In this document: positions 51,609 to 60,260 of the stretch, piece by piece
Position numbering within the stretch: position 1 is the stretch's first letter
Layout of the letters: each line of letters starts with the position of its first letter
NCBI RefSeq assembly: GCF_000170795.1
Contig: NZ_ABCM01000006.1
Span: forward strand, 62,001-126,000
DNA length: 64,000 nucleotides
Direction: 5' to 3'
DNA from: Pedobacter sp. BAL39
Lineage (GTDB): Bacteria; Bacteroidota; Bacteroidia; Sphingobacteriales; Sphingobacteriaceae
Translations under genes and position numbers: made by a program
The notes under the pieces: generated by a model
Database searches by the model: none
Seen by the model: only the letters and a program-made list of their open reading frames with translations
Told to the model about the DNA's origin: nothing

Positions 51609-54311
51609 CTAATTGCTTACAATATCTTCTGCTTTTTGAAGTACCACTGCAAGTCCATCTTTGTTTTTGCCCCCAGCAGTGGCATAAAATGGCTGACCGC
51701 CACCGCCACCCTGTATTTCCTTAGCCAACTCCCTGACAATATTAGATGCATTCAGCCCCCGCTCCTTAACCAGATTTTCCGTTAACATTACTGTAATTCC
51801 CGGTTTGTCATCGATCAGCGTGGTAAAGACCAGAAAGAGATTACTTACCAGATCTTTCACTTCAAAAGCAAGGTTTTTAACCGCATCCATACTATTCAAC
51901 ACGACATGCGTTGCAATGAAATTCATGCCATTTACGTCCTTTGCCAGCTTAATAACCTCATTTTTAAGATCCGCAGACTGCGCCAGCATAGCTTTTTCTG
52001 CTTCTTTTTTCAACCTGGCATTTTCTTCCAGCAACCCTGAAACCGCAGCTTTCAGGTCCTTGTTACCTTTCAACAACGCCTTCAGCTCATTGAGCTCACG
52101 ATTCTGATCGAGTATGAATGCCTCAGCCTTATCCGCAGTAATTGCTTCGATTCGCCTTACCCCAGCTGCGACTGCACTTTCCGAGATAATTTTAAAGTAT
52201 CCAATCTGTCCCGTGGCCTGCACATGTGTACCTCCGCAGAGTTCCTTCGAATAATGGTCATCAAAAGTAATGACGCGTACCAACTCACCATATTTCTCCC
52301 CGAACAAAGCAGTTACACCACTGGAAATTGCCTGATCATAAGGTACATCCCTCTGCTCCTTTAATGGTATATTTTCCCGTACCTTCTGGTTCACGAGGTG
52401 CTCAATCGCTGCCAGATCTTCCTCACTTATTTTTGCAAAATGAGAAAAGTCAAAACGCAGGTATTCCGGATTCACCAGTGATCCCTTTTGGTTGACATGT
52501 GTTCCAAGTACTTTCTTCAAAGCAGCATGAAGCAAGTGTGTAGCCGTATGGTTATCCTGCGACAACAAACGTTTGTCTTCGTCAATTACCGCCCAGAAAG
52601 TACCATCAAGATCCTCTGGCAATGTATCTGTATAGTGCACAATGACACCATTTTCCTTTTTAGTATCCGTAACTTCTACAGAAAATAACCGGCTATGGTC
52701 TTCCAGACGTCCGGTATCACCTACCTGGCCACCACTCTCCGCGTAAAAAGGCGTCTTACTCAATACAATCTGATATTGTTCCCTGCCTTTTGCATTTACC
52801 TTCCGGTATTTAATGACCTGGGTTTCTGTTTCAAAATCATCATAACCTACAAATTCAGAATCAAGATCACCATGCACCACAATCCAGTCGCCCGTGTCGA
52901 TTGCAGTTGCGGCTCTCGACCTTTCTTTTTGTTTCAGTAGAGCAGTATTGTATTCTTTCATATCAATGACCCAGTTTTTCTCCCTGGCCATCAGCTCCGT
53001 GAGGTCAATCGGAAATCCGTAAGTATCATTGAGTTCGAAAGCAAAATCTCCGGAGATCACCATCTGGTCTTTAAGTATACTGTATACCCATGGATGCTCA
53101 AACGGTTTTTCTGTATCAATGGCATTTTCTGACATCAGAAAGTCTGCCTGCTTTTTCGTGTAATTCTCAAAACGTTGTATGCCGGTAGCCAGCGTCCTTA
53201 AAAAGGAAACCTCTTCTTCCATTACAACCTTCTGCACGAAATCTTTCTGTAGCACCAACTCGTCAAAGACCCCGCTAAACTGATCCGCCAATACAGGTAC
53301 CAATTGATTCAGAAAAGGTTCTTTAAGGTTCAGGAAAGTATAAGCGTAACGTACTGCACGACGTAAAATGCGGCGGATGACGTATCCTGCTTTGTTATTG
53401 GATGGTAGCTGCCCGTCGGCGATAACAAACGAAATCGCCCTGATATGATCGGCCATTACGCGCATCGCGATATCTGTCTTTTCGTCAGCACCATAAACGA
53501 CCCCTGCATGACTGGCAATAAACTGTATTAATGGTTGAAAAACATCTGTATCATAGTTGGAGGGCTTTTCCTGAAGCACACGCACCAAGCGCTCAAATCC
53601 CATTCCCGTGTCCACATGTTGTGCCGGAAGGGGCTGTAATGAACCATCCTTTAACCGATTGAACTGCATAAATACGTTGTTCCAGATTTCTATCACCTGG
53701 GGATGGTCTGCGTTCACCAGACTTTTACCTGCTACAGTCGCACGTTCATCATCCGGGCGACAGTCTACGTGGATCTCGGAACAAGGCCCGCAAGGTCCGG
53801 TATCTCCCATCTCCCAGAAATTATCTTTTTTATTGCCGAGGATGATCCGCTCTTCAGGAACAAATTGCTTCCAGAGCTCATAAGCCTCCTCATCACGGGG
53901 AAGTCCCTCCTTCTCATCGCCCTCAAAAATAGAAACGTAAAGTTTATCCTTTGGAATTCTGTAAACCTCAGTAAGTAATTCCCAGCTCCAGGCAATGGCT
54001 TCCTTTTTAAAATAATCCCCAAAACTCCAGTTTCCAAGCATCTCAAACATGGTGTGGTGGTAGGTATCTATCCCCACCTCTTCTAAATCATTGTGCTTGC
54101 CGGAGACCCGCAGACAACGCTGAGTGTCAGTAATTCTCGGATATTTTATAGCCGCCTCACCCAGAAACAAATCCTTAAACTGGTTCATTCCGGCATTGGT
54201 AAACATCAGTGTAGGGTCGTTTTTCACCACAATTGGTGCAGATGGAACAATATGATGTTGTTTAGATTCAAAAAATTTTAAATATGCTTGTCTGATTTCC
54301 TTAGCTGTCAT
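51609..54311 (-). CDS. alaS: Alanyl-tRNA synthetase
   Basis: A 900-residue class II synthetase charging tRNA(Ala), a little longer than the 876 of E. coli. The N-terminal catalytic domain starts TAKEIRQAYLKFFESKQHHI with motif FTNAGMNQFKDLFLG. The editing domain has the zinc ligands HTATHLLHAAL and CGGTHV. The C-terminal oligomerisation domain ends in GGGGGQPFYATAGG. An exact -7 box (TAATTTTG) is 21 bp upstream. It is convergent with the heme operon, separated by a terminator. Confidence 0.98.
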   Translation of the reverse strand: MTAKEIRQAYLKFFESKQHHIVPSAPIVVKNDPTLMFTNAGMNQFKDLFLGEAAIKYPRITDTQRCLRVSGKHNDLEEVGIDTYHHTMFEMLGNWSFGDYFKKEAIAWSWELLTEVYRIPKDKLYVSIFEGDEKEGLPRDEEAYELWKQFVPEERIILGNKKDNFWEMGDTGPCGPCSEIHVDCRPDDERATVAGKSLVNADHPQVIEIWNNVFMQFNRLKDGSLQPLPAQHVDTGMGFERLVRVLQEKPSNYDTDVFQPLIQFIASHAGVVYGADEKTDIAMRVMADHIRAISFVIADGQLPSNNKAGYVIRRILRRAVRYAYTFLNLKEPFLNQLVPVLADQFSGVFDELVLQKDFVQKVVMEEEVSFLRTLATGIQRFENYTKKQADFLMSENAIDTEKPFEHPWVYSILKDQMVISGDFAFELNDTYGFPIDLTELMAREKNWVIDMKEYNTALLKQKERSRAATAIDTGDWIVVHGDLDSEFVGYDDFETETQVIKYRKVNAKGREQYQIVLSKTPFYAESGGQVGDTGRLEDHSRLFSVEVTDTKKENGVIVHYTDTLPEDLDGTFWAVIDEDKRLLSQDNHTATHLLHAALKKVLGTHVNQKGSLVNPEYLRFDFSHFAKISEEDLAAIEHLVNQKVRENIPLKEQRDVPYDQAISSGVTALFGEKYGELVRVITFDDHYSKELCGGTHVQATGQIGYFKIISESAVAAGVRRIEAITADKAEAFILDQNRELNELKALLKGNKDLKAAVSGLLEENARLKKEAEKAMLAQSADLKNEVIKLAKDVNGMNFIATHVVLNSMDAVKNLAFEVKDLVSNLFLVFTTLIDDKPGITVMLTENLVKERGLNASNIVRELAKEIQGGGGGQPFYATAGGKNKDGLAVVLQKAEDIVSN

Positions 54312-54331
54312 CCTTCTCTATAATTATTGAA

Positions 54332-54339
54332 CAAAATTA
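54332..54339 (-). promoter_or_regulatory. -7 promoter box (TAATTTTG) for alaS
   Basis: An exact TAnnTTTG match on the minus strand, 21 bp before the alaS start. Confidence 0.6.
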
Positions 54340-54372
54340 AAATTTTATTGCGGTATTCTACTAAAATCCCTT

Positions 54373-54380
54373 TACATTTG
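54373..54380 (+). promoter_or_regulatory. -7 promoter box (TACATTTG) for the MerR gene
   Basis: An exact TAnnTTTG match, 48 bp before the start. A TTG at 54348-54350 is the best -33 candidate but sits 22 bp away. Confidence 0.6.
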
Positions 54381-54427
54381 AACACTTCAAATAAAAGCCG
54401 TAAACCATTAATAATCAACACTAAACT

Positions 54428-54763
54428 ATGCCATATAAAGAACGGGACATCAATAAAATGTATTATACAATGGGCGAAGTAACGGAAATGTTTGGTGTAA
54501 ATGCGTCTCAGATTCGCTTTTATGAAAAGGAATTCGACGTCCTGCAACCCAAGAAAAATAAAAAAGGAAACCGTCTGTTTACCCCTGAGGATATCGAAAA
54601 TTTAAAGATTATTTTTCACCTCGTAGATGATAAAGGTTTTACACTTAAAGGTGCCAAAGAACACCTTAAAAACAACACCTCTGAAGTTAAAGACAACCAA
54701 AAGATCATTGCTTCTCTCGAAAAATTAAAAGACTTCTTACTTAAACTAAACGAAGAAATTTAA
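54428..54763 (+). CDS. MerR-family transcription regulator
   Basis: A 111-residue protein with a MerR helix-turn-helix and wing (YTMGEVTEMFGVNASQIRFY followed by EKEFDVLQPKKNKKGNRLF) and a short coiled coil (LKNNTSEVKDNQKIIASLEK). It has no ligand-binding domain, so it is a minimal MerR member as is common in Bacteroidota. It is divergent from alaS. The gene 55 bp downstream may belong to the same transcript, although an AT-rich hairpin lies between. Confidence 0.93.
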   Translation: MPYKERDINKMYYTMGEVTEMFGVNASQIRFYEKEFDVLQPKKNKKGNRLFTPEDIENLKIIFHLVDDKGFTLKGAKEHLKNNTSEVKDNQKIIASLEKLKDFLLKLNEEI

Positions 54764-54773
54764 TTTTAATGCT

Positions 54774-54796
54774 ATTTATTTTTTTATAAAATAAAT
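54774..54796. repeat. AT-only hairpin between merR-like and HHH genes
   Basis: ATTTATTTT and AAAATAAAT form a perfect 9-bp inverted repeat with a 5-nt loop, 11 bp after the MerR stop. It could be a weak terminator or an upstream AT element. Confidence 0.4.
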
Positions 54797-54818
54797 AATG
54801 CAGTGATTCGGCGATATT

Positions 54819-56846
54819 ATGGCTGAATCACATTATCTACTTGTTTTTGCTTTCATCCTCTGCACTTCGCTATCCAGCAAAGCACAGGATGAAGAATATG
54901 AATATGAAGGCCGCATGACCGGAAGCGATCAGGCTGCAGAAGCATTGGGCGACGTGCTTGAACAGTTGGAGTATTACCGCAGGCATCCCATTAATCTTAA
55001 CCGCACCAACCCGGAGGAACTCAGGCAACTTGGATTTTTATCTCCCCTACAAATCAGCAATTTTTTTCTGCACCTGAACGTAAATGGCCATATTGTGGAT
55101 CTGTTGGAGCTTCAGGCCATCGCCGGATTTGACCTTGGCACTGTTGCGAAGATCTTACCTTATGTACGGCTCTCGGCAGCAACAGTACCTCCGATTTTTA
55201 AGTTAAGAAAACTGCAGAAAAACACTGATCAGAGCATCGTCCTTAGATACGGAAGCATCCTACAACAGCAAAAAGGGTTTGGCAGTAGCACAGGCAGCCG
55301 ATATCAGGGATCTGCGGACAAGCTGCTGTTGAAATACAGATTACAATATGACGATCGCTTGTCGATCGGCTTTGTTGCAGAAAAGGACGCAGGCGAACGG
55401 TGGCTGGGAAGCAACAAGCTGCCCGATTTTTTATCAGGACATCTTTTCATCGGGAAAATTGGCATATTTAATAAAGTAGTCATTGGCGACTATAGCTTGC
55501 AGTTTGGTCAGGGACTCACTTTGTGGTCTGGCTTTGCTTTCGGAAAGGGAGCGGATGTCACAAGCGTAGCCAGCAACGATGTTGGCATAAAACCCTATAC
55601 ATCTTCAAACGAGTCGACCTTTCTTCGCGGAGCGGCAGCCACCGCTGACATCAATAAACACATTTCGCTGACCGCTTTTTTTTCCATACGAAAACTCGAT
55701 GCCAGTCTGACACCTCATTCCAATGGTAAAACAACCCTCATAAATATTAATGAATCAGGCTTACACCGCAATATGACCGAACTGCGCAACAAAGGCTCCT
55801 TACAGCAACAGGTTAATGGCGGGATCGCACATTATCATAACGGGAATATAAACGCAGGAATAATCGCCTATCACTCAAAATATAATCATCCTTTCATCAG
55901 TGGTACATCTTTGTATAAAAAATACAGTTTTCAAGGGGACAGACTTGCCAACGCAGGGATGTATTATACCTGGACTTACAGAAATTTCTATACGTACGGA
56001 GAGGCAGCTTCCAGTTTTGATGATGGTTATGCCTTTCTACATGGCGTTCTTTTCGGACTGAGCAGAAAACTTTCAGCTGTGATACTCTACAGAAATTATG
56101 GCAAAAAGTACCATAGTTTCTTCGCCCAGTCTGTAGGTGAGAATACAGACAGCAACAATGAGCAAGGCTATTATGCGGGCCTAAATTACTTCCCTTCTAA
56201 ACAATGGAGATACTCCTTCTATGTTGATTATTTCAGGTTCCCCTGGCTGAAGTACCGGGTAGGCGCACCCTCACAGGGCTACGAAATCCTCACAGACTTC
56301 AGCTACATTCCCAAAAAAGACCTTAAGTTCAGCATGAGGTTAAAAACGGAACATAAACAACAGAATACCGACGACCCCAAATCCTACAGCCTGTTGCAAA
56401 CTGTTGTCAAAACGAACGCGAGCATCTCTTGTCAGTGGATGCCAATCAGAAATATCCGCAGCCAGCAACGTATAGACCTACTTTTTTATCAAAAAAGAGA
56501 AATTAGAGAAACAGGCCTGCTCCTGCTCCAGGACTTAAGTTTTAAACCATCAGTTTTCCCAATATCGGGCAACATCCGATTCGCTTACTTCCGCACTCCT
56601 TCTTACAACAGCAGACTATACGCCTACGAAAGGGATGTCATGTACAGCGCTTCAGCGGGAAACTATTTTGGAACTGGCTTTCGCCATTACCTAAATCTAA
56701 GGTACAGCATCTCCAGGCGGACAGACTTATTCGCGCGATATGCGACAGCCATCTATAGAAATCAGAAAACAATAGGCTCAGGACTTGATGAAATTCAAGG
56801 TAACATAAAAACAGATGTCAAATTTCAGCTGCGTGTCCAGATATGA
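54819..56846 (+). CDS. Secreted helix-hairpin-helix protein with putative beta-barrel
   Basis: A 675-residue protein with a signal peptide ending SSKAQ. It has a helix-hairpin-helix region at about 55-120 (PINLNRTNPEELRQLGFLS and LLELQAIAGFDLGTVAKIL). This pattern is known from ComEA DNA receptors and type II secretion proteins. The rest (about 140-675) is rich in alternating Tyr/Phe strands (RYSFYVDYFRFPWLKYRVG), like an outer membrane barrel. The stop overlaps the comEC start (ATGA), so the two are translated together. DNA binding or uptake is a reasonable inference from that pairing. Confidence 0.8.
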   Translation: MAESHYLLVFAFILCTSLSSKAQDEEYEYEGRMTGSDQAAEALGDVLEQLEYYRRHPINLNRTNPEELRQLGFLSPLQISNFFLHLNVNGHIVDLLELQAIAGFDLGTVAKILPYVRLSAATVPPIFKLRKLQKNTDQSIVLRYGSILQQQKGFGSSTGSRYQGSADKLLLKYRLQYDDRLSIGFVAEKDAGERWLGSNKLPDFLSGHLFIGKIGIFNKVVIGDYSLQFGQGLTLWSGFAFGKGADVTSVASNDVGIKPYTSSNESTFLRGAAATADINKHISLTAFFSIRKLDASLTPHSNGKTTLININESGLHRNMTELRNKGSLQQQVNGGIAHYHNGNINAGIIAYHSKYNHPFISGTSLYKKYSFQGDRLANAGMYYTWTYRNFYTYGEAASSFDDGYAFLHGVLFGLSRKLSAVILYRNYGKKYHSFFAQSVGENTDSNNEQGYYAGLNYFPSKQWRYSFYVDYFRFPWLKYRVGAPSQGYEILTDFSYIPKKDLKFSMRLKTEHKQQNTDDPKSYSLLQTVVKTNASISCQWMPIRNIRSQQRIDLLFYQKREIRETGLLLLQDLSFKPSVFPISGNIRFAYFRTPSYNSRLYAYERDVMYSASAGNYFGTGFRHYLNLRYSISRRTDLFARYATAIYRNQKTIGSGLDEIQGNIKTDVKFQLRVQI

Positions 56847-58609
56847 GCAGTCAAACTCCCATCCCGATGAATTTTGTGAGCATACTGGCGGCTTACCTTC
56901 CGGGACTGATCGTTGCGGACCATAACACCCTGATGAGAATAGCACTATCCAGGCAAACACCTGTACTAATGTTATTGACAATCTTGATATTGCTGGTATT
57001 ATTGACACTATGCTTCATCAACCTGTACTATAAACAACTAAATATCTATCGTCATAAAATACCAACGGCAGGACTGATTTACATGTTGTTTTTCAGCTAT
57101 GGCATCTGGTCGGCATTTAAAGCAACCTCCCTGCTTGACAGCAATCACTTTGCCGTCCAGAAATCTGACTTTCTAAAGATAATCATCAGCAATGACCCAC
57201 GGCAAAAAAATGGATTCATCAATTTTCAGGCAGACGTATGTTATGCAGAAAGCTTCAAAACACTTAAGGAAAACAAAAGCGTGCTGCCATCTATGCGTAA
57301 TTGCAGCGGCAGAATGGCGATAAAGATCAAAACAGAAGTTGCCTCAAACTTATCATTAAACTATGGCGATCAGCTCATTATCCCTGCCGTCTACCATTTG
57401 ATTCCTCCCCCAGACCATCCCTCATTATTTGACTACCGCTCCTGGCTCAACCATCAGGGCATCCATTATCAGGCGAATTTCCAACAACGACAAGTCATTC
57501 TACTCCAAACCAAAAGTGGACGACCCATAATCAGTTACGCATTAAAGACGAGAAATCAACAACTCGCTTTCTATCGGAAATTCATGAAAAATAAAGATGC
57601 TTATGCCGTTGCATCAACACTCATCCTGGGTGAACGTGCCGACTTATCAGCCGAAACCCTGAATACCTATTCAGTCACAGGAACCATCCATGCCTTATCG
57701 GTGTCGGGCATGCATGTAGGACTTATTTACCTGATCCTGAACTTCCTATTCTCGCTGTGGAAATTTACATATCGGTTCAATATCATTAAAACAATACTTA
57801 TCATTTTTGCCATATGGTATTACGCCCTGATCAGCGGCCTATCTCCCTCTGTACTTCGTTCAGTAATCATGCTCTCTGTTTTTATTGTGGCAAAGCAATA
57901 CTCAAAAACAACGAACAGCTACAACATCATTGCCTTTACTGCCTTTTGTTTACTCGTCTATCACCCCCTGCTCATCTGGGATACGGGCTTTCAATTGTCC
58001 TTTCTGGCTGTTTTGGGTTTAATCTATCTTCAGCCCAAACTAACTGTTCTATGGCCAATAAAGAACATTTTATTAAACCAGCTATGGAAAAGCACGACCA
58101 TGTCCTGCGCGGCACAACTTTTCACCTTTCCTTTCAGCATCTATTATTTTCATCAGTTTCCATTATATTTCATGATCAGTAACCTATTCATACTCCTGCC
58201 CATTGCAGCCTTAATGTACCTGGGACTTGCCATCCTGTTATTCAGGATGTCCATCCTGATCCCGCTGTTTGAGTGGCTCATTATCTTTACAAATAAAAGT
58301 CTAACACAAATTGCAGAACTCCCTTATTCCAGCATTACAGGAATATGGATCAGTAAAACAATGCTCATCGTCCTCTGTGTCTCCATTCTGCTGGGCATTG
58401 TTGCACTTTTCAAACGCCAGCAACAGCTCTTTTTATCCGCAGTGATCTGCGTTTTGATTCTACATAGTATGATGATCTGTGAATTGCTCAAGGCCAGACA
58501 GCAGCGAATCCTGATCCGGATGCAGTTGCGAAAACTAAAAGCATCCTTTGCATCCATGGAGTATCGGCAACACTCACCAGCGCCAGGCAATTCAACCAGA
58601 CTGAGCTGA
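56843..58609 (+). CDS. comEC: ComEC/Rec2 competence protein, probably frameshifted at its C-terminus
   Basis: A 588-residue inner membrane protein. After an N-terminal membrane region with a soluble domain comes the Competence core from about residue 240 (YAVASTLILGERADLS, VTGTIHALSVSGMHVGLIYL, AIWYYALISGLSPSVLRSV). ComEC forms the channel that carries transforming DNA into the cytoplasm. The last 26 codons of this frame (after 58531, including ASFASMEYRQHSPAPGN) do not look like the family. The -1 frame continues with a family-like tail (see the next entry). Loss of one A in the AAAA run at 58531-58534 would explain this. Confidence 0.88.
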   Translation: MSSQTPIPMNFVSILAAYLPGLIVADHNTLMRIALSRQTPVLMLLTILILLVLLTLCFINLYYKQLNIYRHKIPTAGLIYMLFFSYGIWSAFKATSLLDSNHFAVQKSDFLKIIISNDPRQKNGFINFQADVCYAESFKTLKENKSVLPSMRNCSGRMAIKIKTEVASNLSLNYGDQLIIPAVYHLIPPPDHPSLFDYRSWLNHQGIHYQANFQQRQVILLQTKSGRPIISYALKTRNQQLAFYRKFMKNKDAYAVASTLILGERADLSAETLNTYSVTGTIHALSVSGMHVGLIYLILNFLFSLWKFTYRFNIIKTILIIFAIWYYALISGLSPSVLRSVIMLSVFIVAKQYSKTTNSYNIIAFTAFCLLVYHPLLIWDTGFQLSFLAVLGLIYLQPKLTVLWPIKNILLNQLWKSTTMSCAAQLFTFPFSIYYFHQFPLYFMISNLFILLPIAALMYLGLAILLFRMSILIPLFEWLIIFTNKSLTQIAELPYSSITGIWISKTMLIVLCVSILLGIVALFKRQQQLFLSAVICVLILHSMMICELLKARQQRILIRMQLRKLKASFASMEYRQHSPAPGNSTRLS

Positions 58610-58818
58610 GACGATATGTCAGCCCCCTTCTCTCCTATTACCATGTCGGTCAGCTCCGGACAATTACCCTTAAAAACTATTTGGAGGAGACTCACAAGCC
58701 TTCTATCTTTGGATCACATGGCCACCTTAGCTTAATCAAAAAAAACACCTATGACAGCAGCACTAGTTTTGTATACGGTGGAATCCCGTATCGCCACCCT
58801 GGTCATCAACAGACCTGA
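58531..58818 (+). pseudogene. Displaced ComEC C-terminal tail in the -1 frame
   Basis: Reading codons from 58531 in the frame one base earlier than comEC gives KTKSILCIHGVSATLTSA, ELRRYVSPLLSYYHVGQ and LRTITLKNYLEETHKPS. This resembles the usual end of Bacteroidota ComEC, a beta strand pattern followed by a 'YSxxPYLxxxxI'-like segment. The comEC frame itself stops at 58609. The -1 frame stays open to 58818, overlapping the start of the hydratase gene by 68 bp. It could be a real frameshift mutation, a sequencing error in the A run, or translational frameshifting. Confidence 0.55.
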
Positions 58819-59530
58819 GAAACGTAATGCATTGAATCCAGAGCTCGTCGCGGCATTAACAGTTGCTCTACAGCAGGCGGCCGAAGATGATTCCGTTAAA
58901 GTAGTTGTCATCAAAGCAAATGGAAATACATTCAGCGCTGGTGCCGATCTGGCTTACCTCCAACAGCTACAAACAAACACTTACGAAGAAAATCTTGCCG
59001 ATTCAGACAACCTCAGGAAATTATTTACCACAATTTACTATCTCCCTAAAGTAGTGATTGCACAGGTAGAAGGACATGCCATTGCCGGCGGATGTGGGCT
59101 CGCCACAGTATGTGACATTATCTTTGCCGTTCCTGAAGCAAACTTCGGATATACAGAAGTCAAGTTGGGCTTTGCGCCCGCAATTGTTTCCTGCTTCCTG
59201 CTCCGGAAGACCGGTGAAACCATCGCGCGCAGACTATTGCTAACAGGATCCTTGTTTTCTGCAGAACAGGCGCTCCAGTGGGGACTGATCACTTTTGTAA
59301 CAAATGCCGAAGAAATTGATCTCACCGTAAAGAAATTTGCATTAAGTTTGTGTACTGAAACCTCGGCAAATTCGTTAATGGTAACGAAACAACTCGTCGG
59401 ACAGATCACGAACCCCGGGCTTGATGAAAGTCTTAGACTCGCTGTCGCACTAAATGCAACCGTCAGGGAAAGTGACGATTTTAAAAAAGGCGTTGCAGCG
59501 TTCATCAACAAAGAAACAATAAAATGGTAA
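58751..59530 (+). CDS. Enoyl-CoA hydratase/isomerase family protein
   Basis: A 259-residue crotonase-fold protein. The oxyanion-hole signatures are FSAGADLAYLQQL and VEGHAIAGGCGLATVCDIIF, and the active-site region includes PEANFGYTEVKLGFAPAIV. A Glu lies in the second position (EVKLG), as in hydratases with one or two catalytic Glu. It adds water to trans-2-enoyl-CoA or isomerises it in fatty-acid or amino-acid breakdown; the exact substrate is open. It has its own start 141 bp after the comEC stop codon. Confidence 0.92.
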   Translation: MTAALVLYTVESRIATLVINRPEKRNALNPELVAALTVALQQAAEDDSVKVVVIKANGNTFSAGADLAYLQQLQTNTYEENLADSDNLRKLFTTIYYLPKVVIAQVEGHAIAGGCGLATVCDIIFAVPEANFGYTEVKLGFAPAIVSCFLLRKTGETIARRLLLTGSLFSAEQALQWGLITFVTNAEEIDLTVKKFALSLCTETSANSLMVTKQLVGQITNPGLDESLRLAVALNATVRESDDFKKGVAAFINKETIKW

Positions 59531-59567
59531 ATTGTAAACAGACAGATTATATTAATAAAAAACAAAT

Positions 59568-60248
59568 ATGTTAAAATCCATCAAAACAAGTGTTTTAACT
59601 GCAGTTCTTGTAGGAACAGCAATCATGGCACACGCTCAAAAAAACATTACGGAAGGCACGCTAAACTTCGGTATTGAATATGTACTGACCGAGGAACAGC
59701 AGCCCATGGCAGCCATGCTCCCTGCGGAGACAAAAATCAAATTCAATGGTACACTGTCCAAATTCGAGATGCAGCAAGGCCCCGCCACCATCACAGTGGT
59801 GTCCAATGTAGCAGATATGAACTCTCTTGTATTGATCGATGTTCCCGTTGCACAACTACAATACGCTGTAAAAAACACAAAGGAAGATTATGAAAAGAAT
59901 AATGCGATGAACCCTAAGTTCAGCGACTTCAAAGCAACTGGTGAAAAACAAACTATCGGCACTTATAAAACCGAGAAATACACTTACAAAGATGATAAAG
60001 GTGCGAGTTACGAGCTTTGGGCAACCAATGACATCACACTACCTGCTGGGCTTATGGGGCCTGAATTCAAGGATGTGAAAGGTACTCCCGTTAAATTCAC
60101 CGCTTTCAGAAATGGCGTAAAATCCATTTCTACACTTAAAAGCGTTACTGACGAAAAAACAGGCCCGTTGTCACTTGATGTACCTTCCGGATATGAAGTA
60201 AAAACGATGGAAGAAATCATGCAGATGCAACAGGGCGGAGGTCAATAA
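59568..60248 (+). CDS. Secreted DUF4412-like protein
   Basis: A 226-residue exported protein (signal peptide ending AHAQ). The repeated pattern is ITEGTLNFGIEYVLTEEQQP, then TKIKFNGTLSKFEMQQGP, and near the end KTEKYTYKDDKGASYELWAT. It is probably a beta-rich protein of the periplasm or outer membrane. I think it belongs to the DUF4412 group of small secreted Bacteroidota proteins, with no known role. It lies 12 bp before the LTA-synthase-like gene. Confidence 0.75.
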   Translation: MLKSIKTSVLTAVLVGTAIMAHAQKNITEGTLNFGIEYVLTEEQQPMAAMLPAETKIKFNGTLSKFEMQQGPATITVVSNVADMNSLVLIDVPVAQLQYAVKNTKEDYEKNNAMNPKFSDFKATGEKQTIGTYKTEKYTYKDDKGASYELWATNDITLPAGLMGPEFKDVKGTPVKFTAFRNGVKSISTLKSVTDEKTGPLSLDVPSGYEVKTMEEIMQMQQGGGQ

Positions 60249-60260
60249 CGTCTATAAAAA

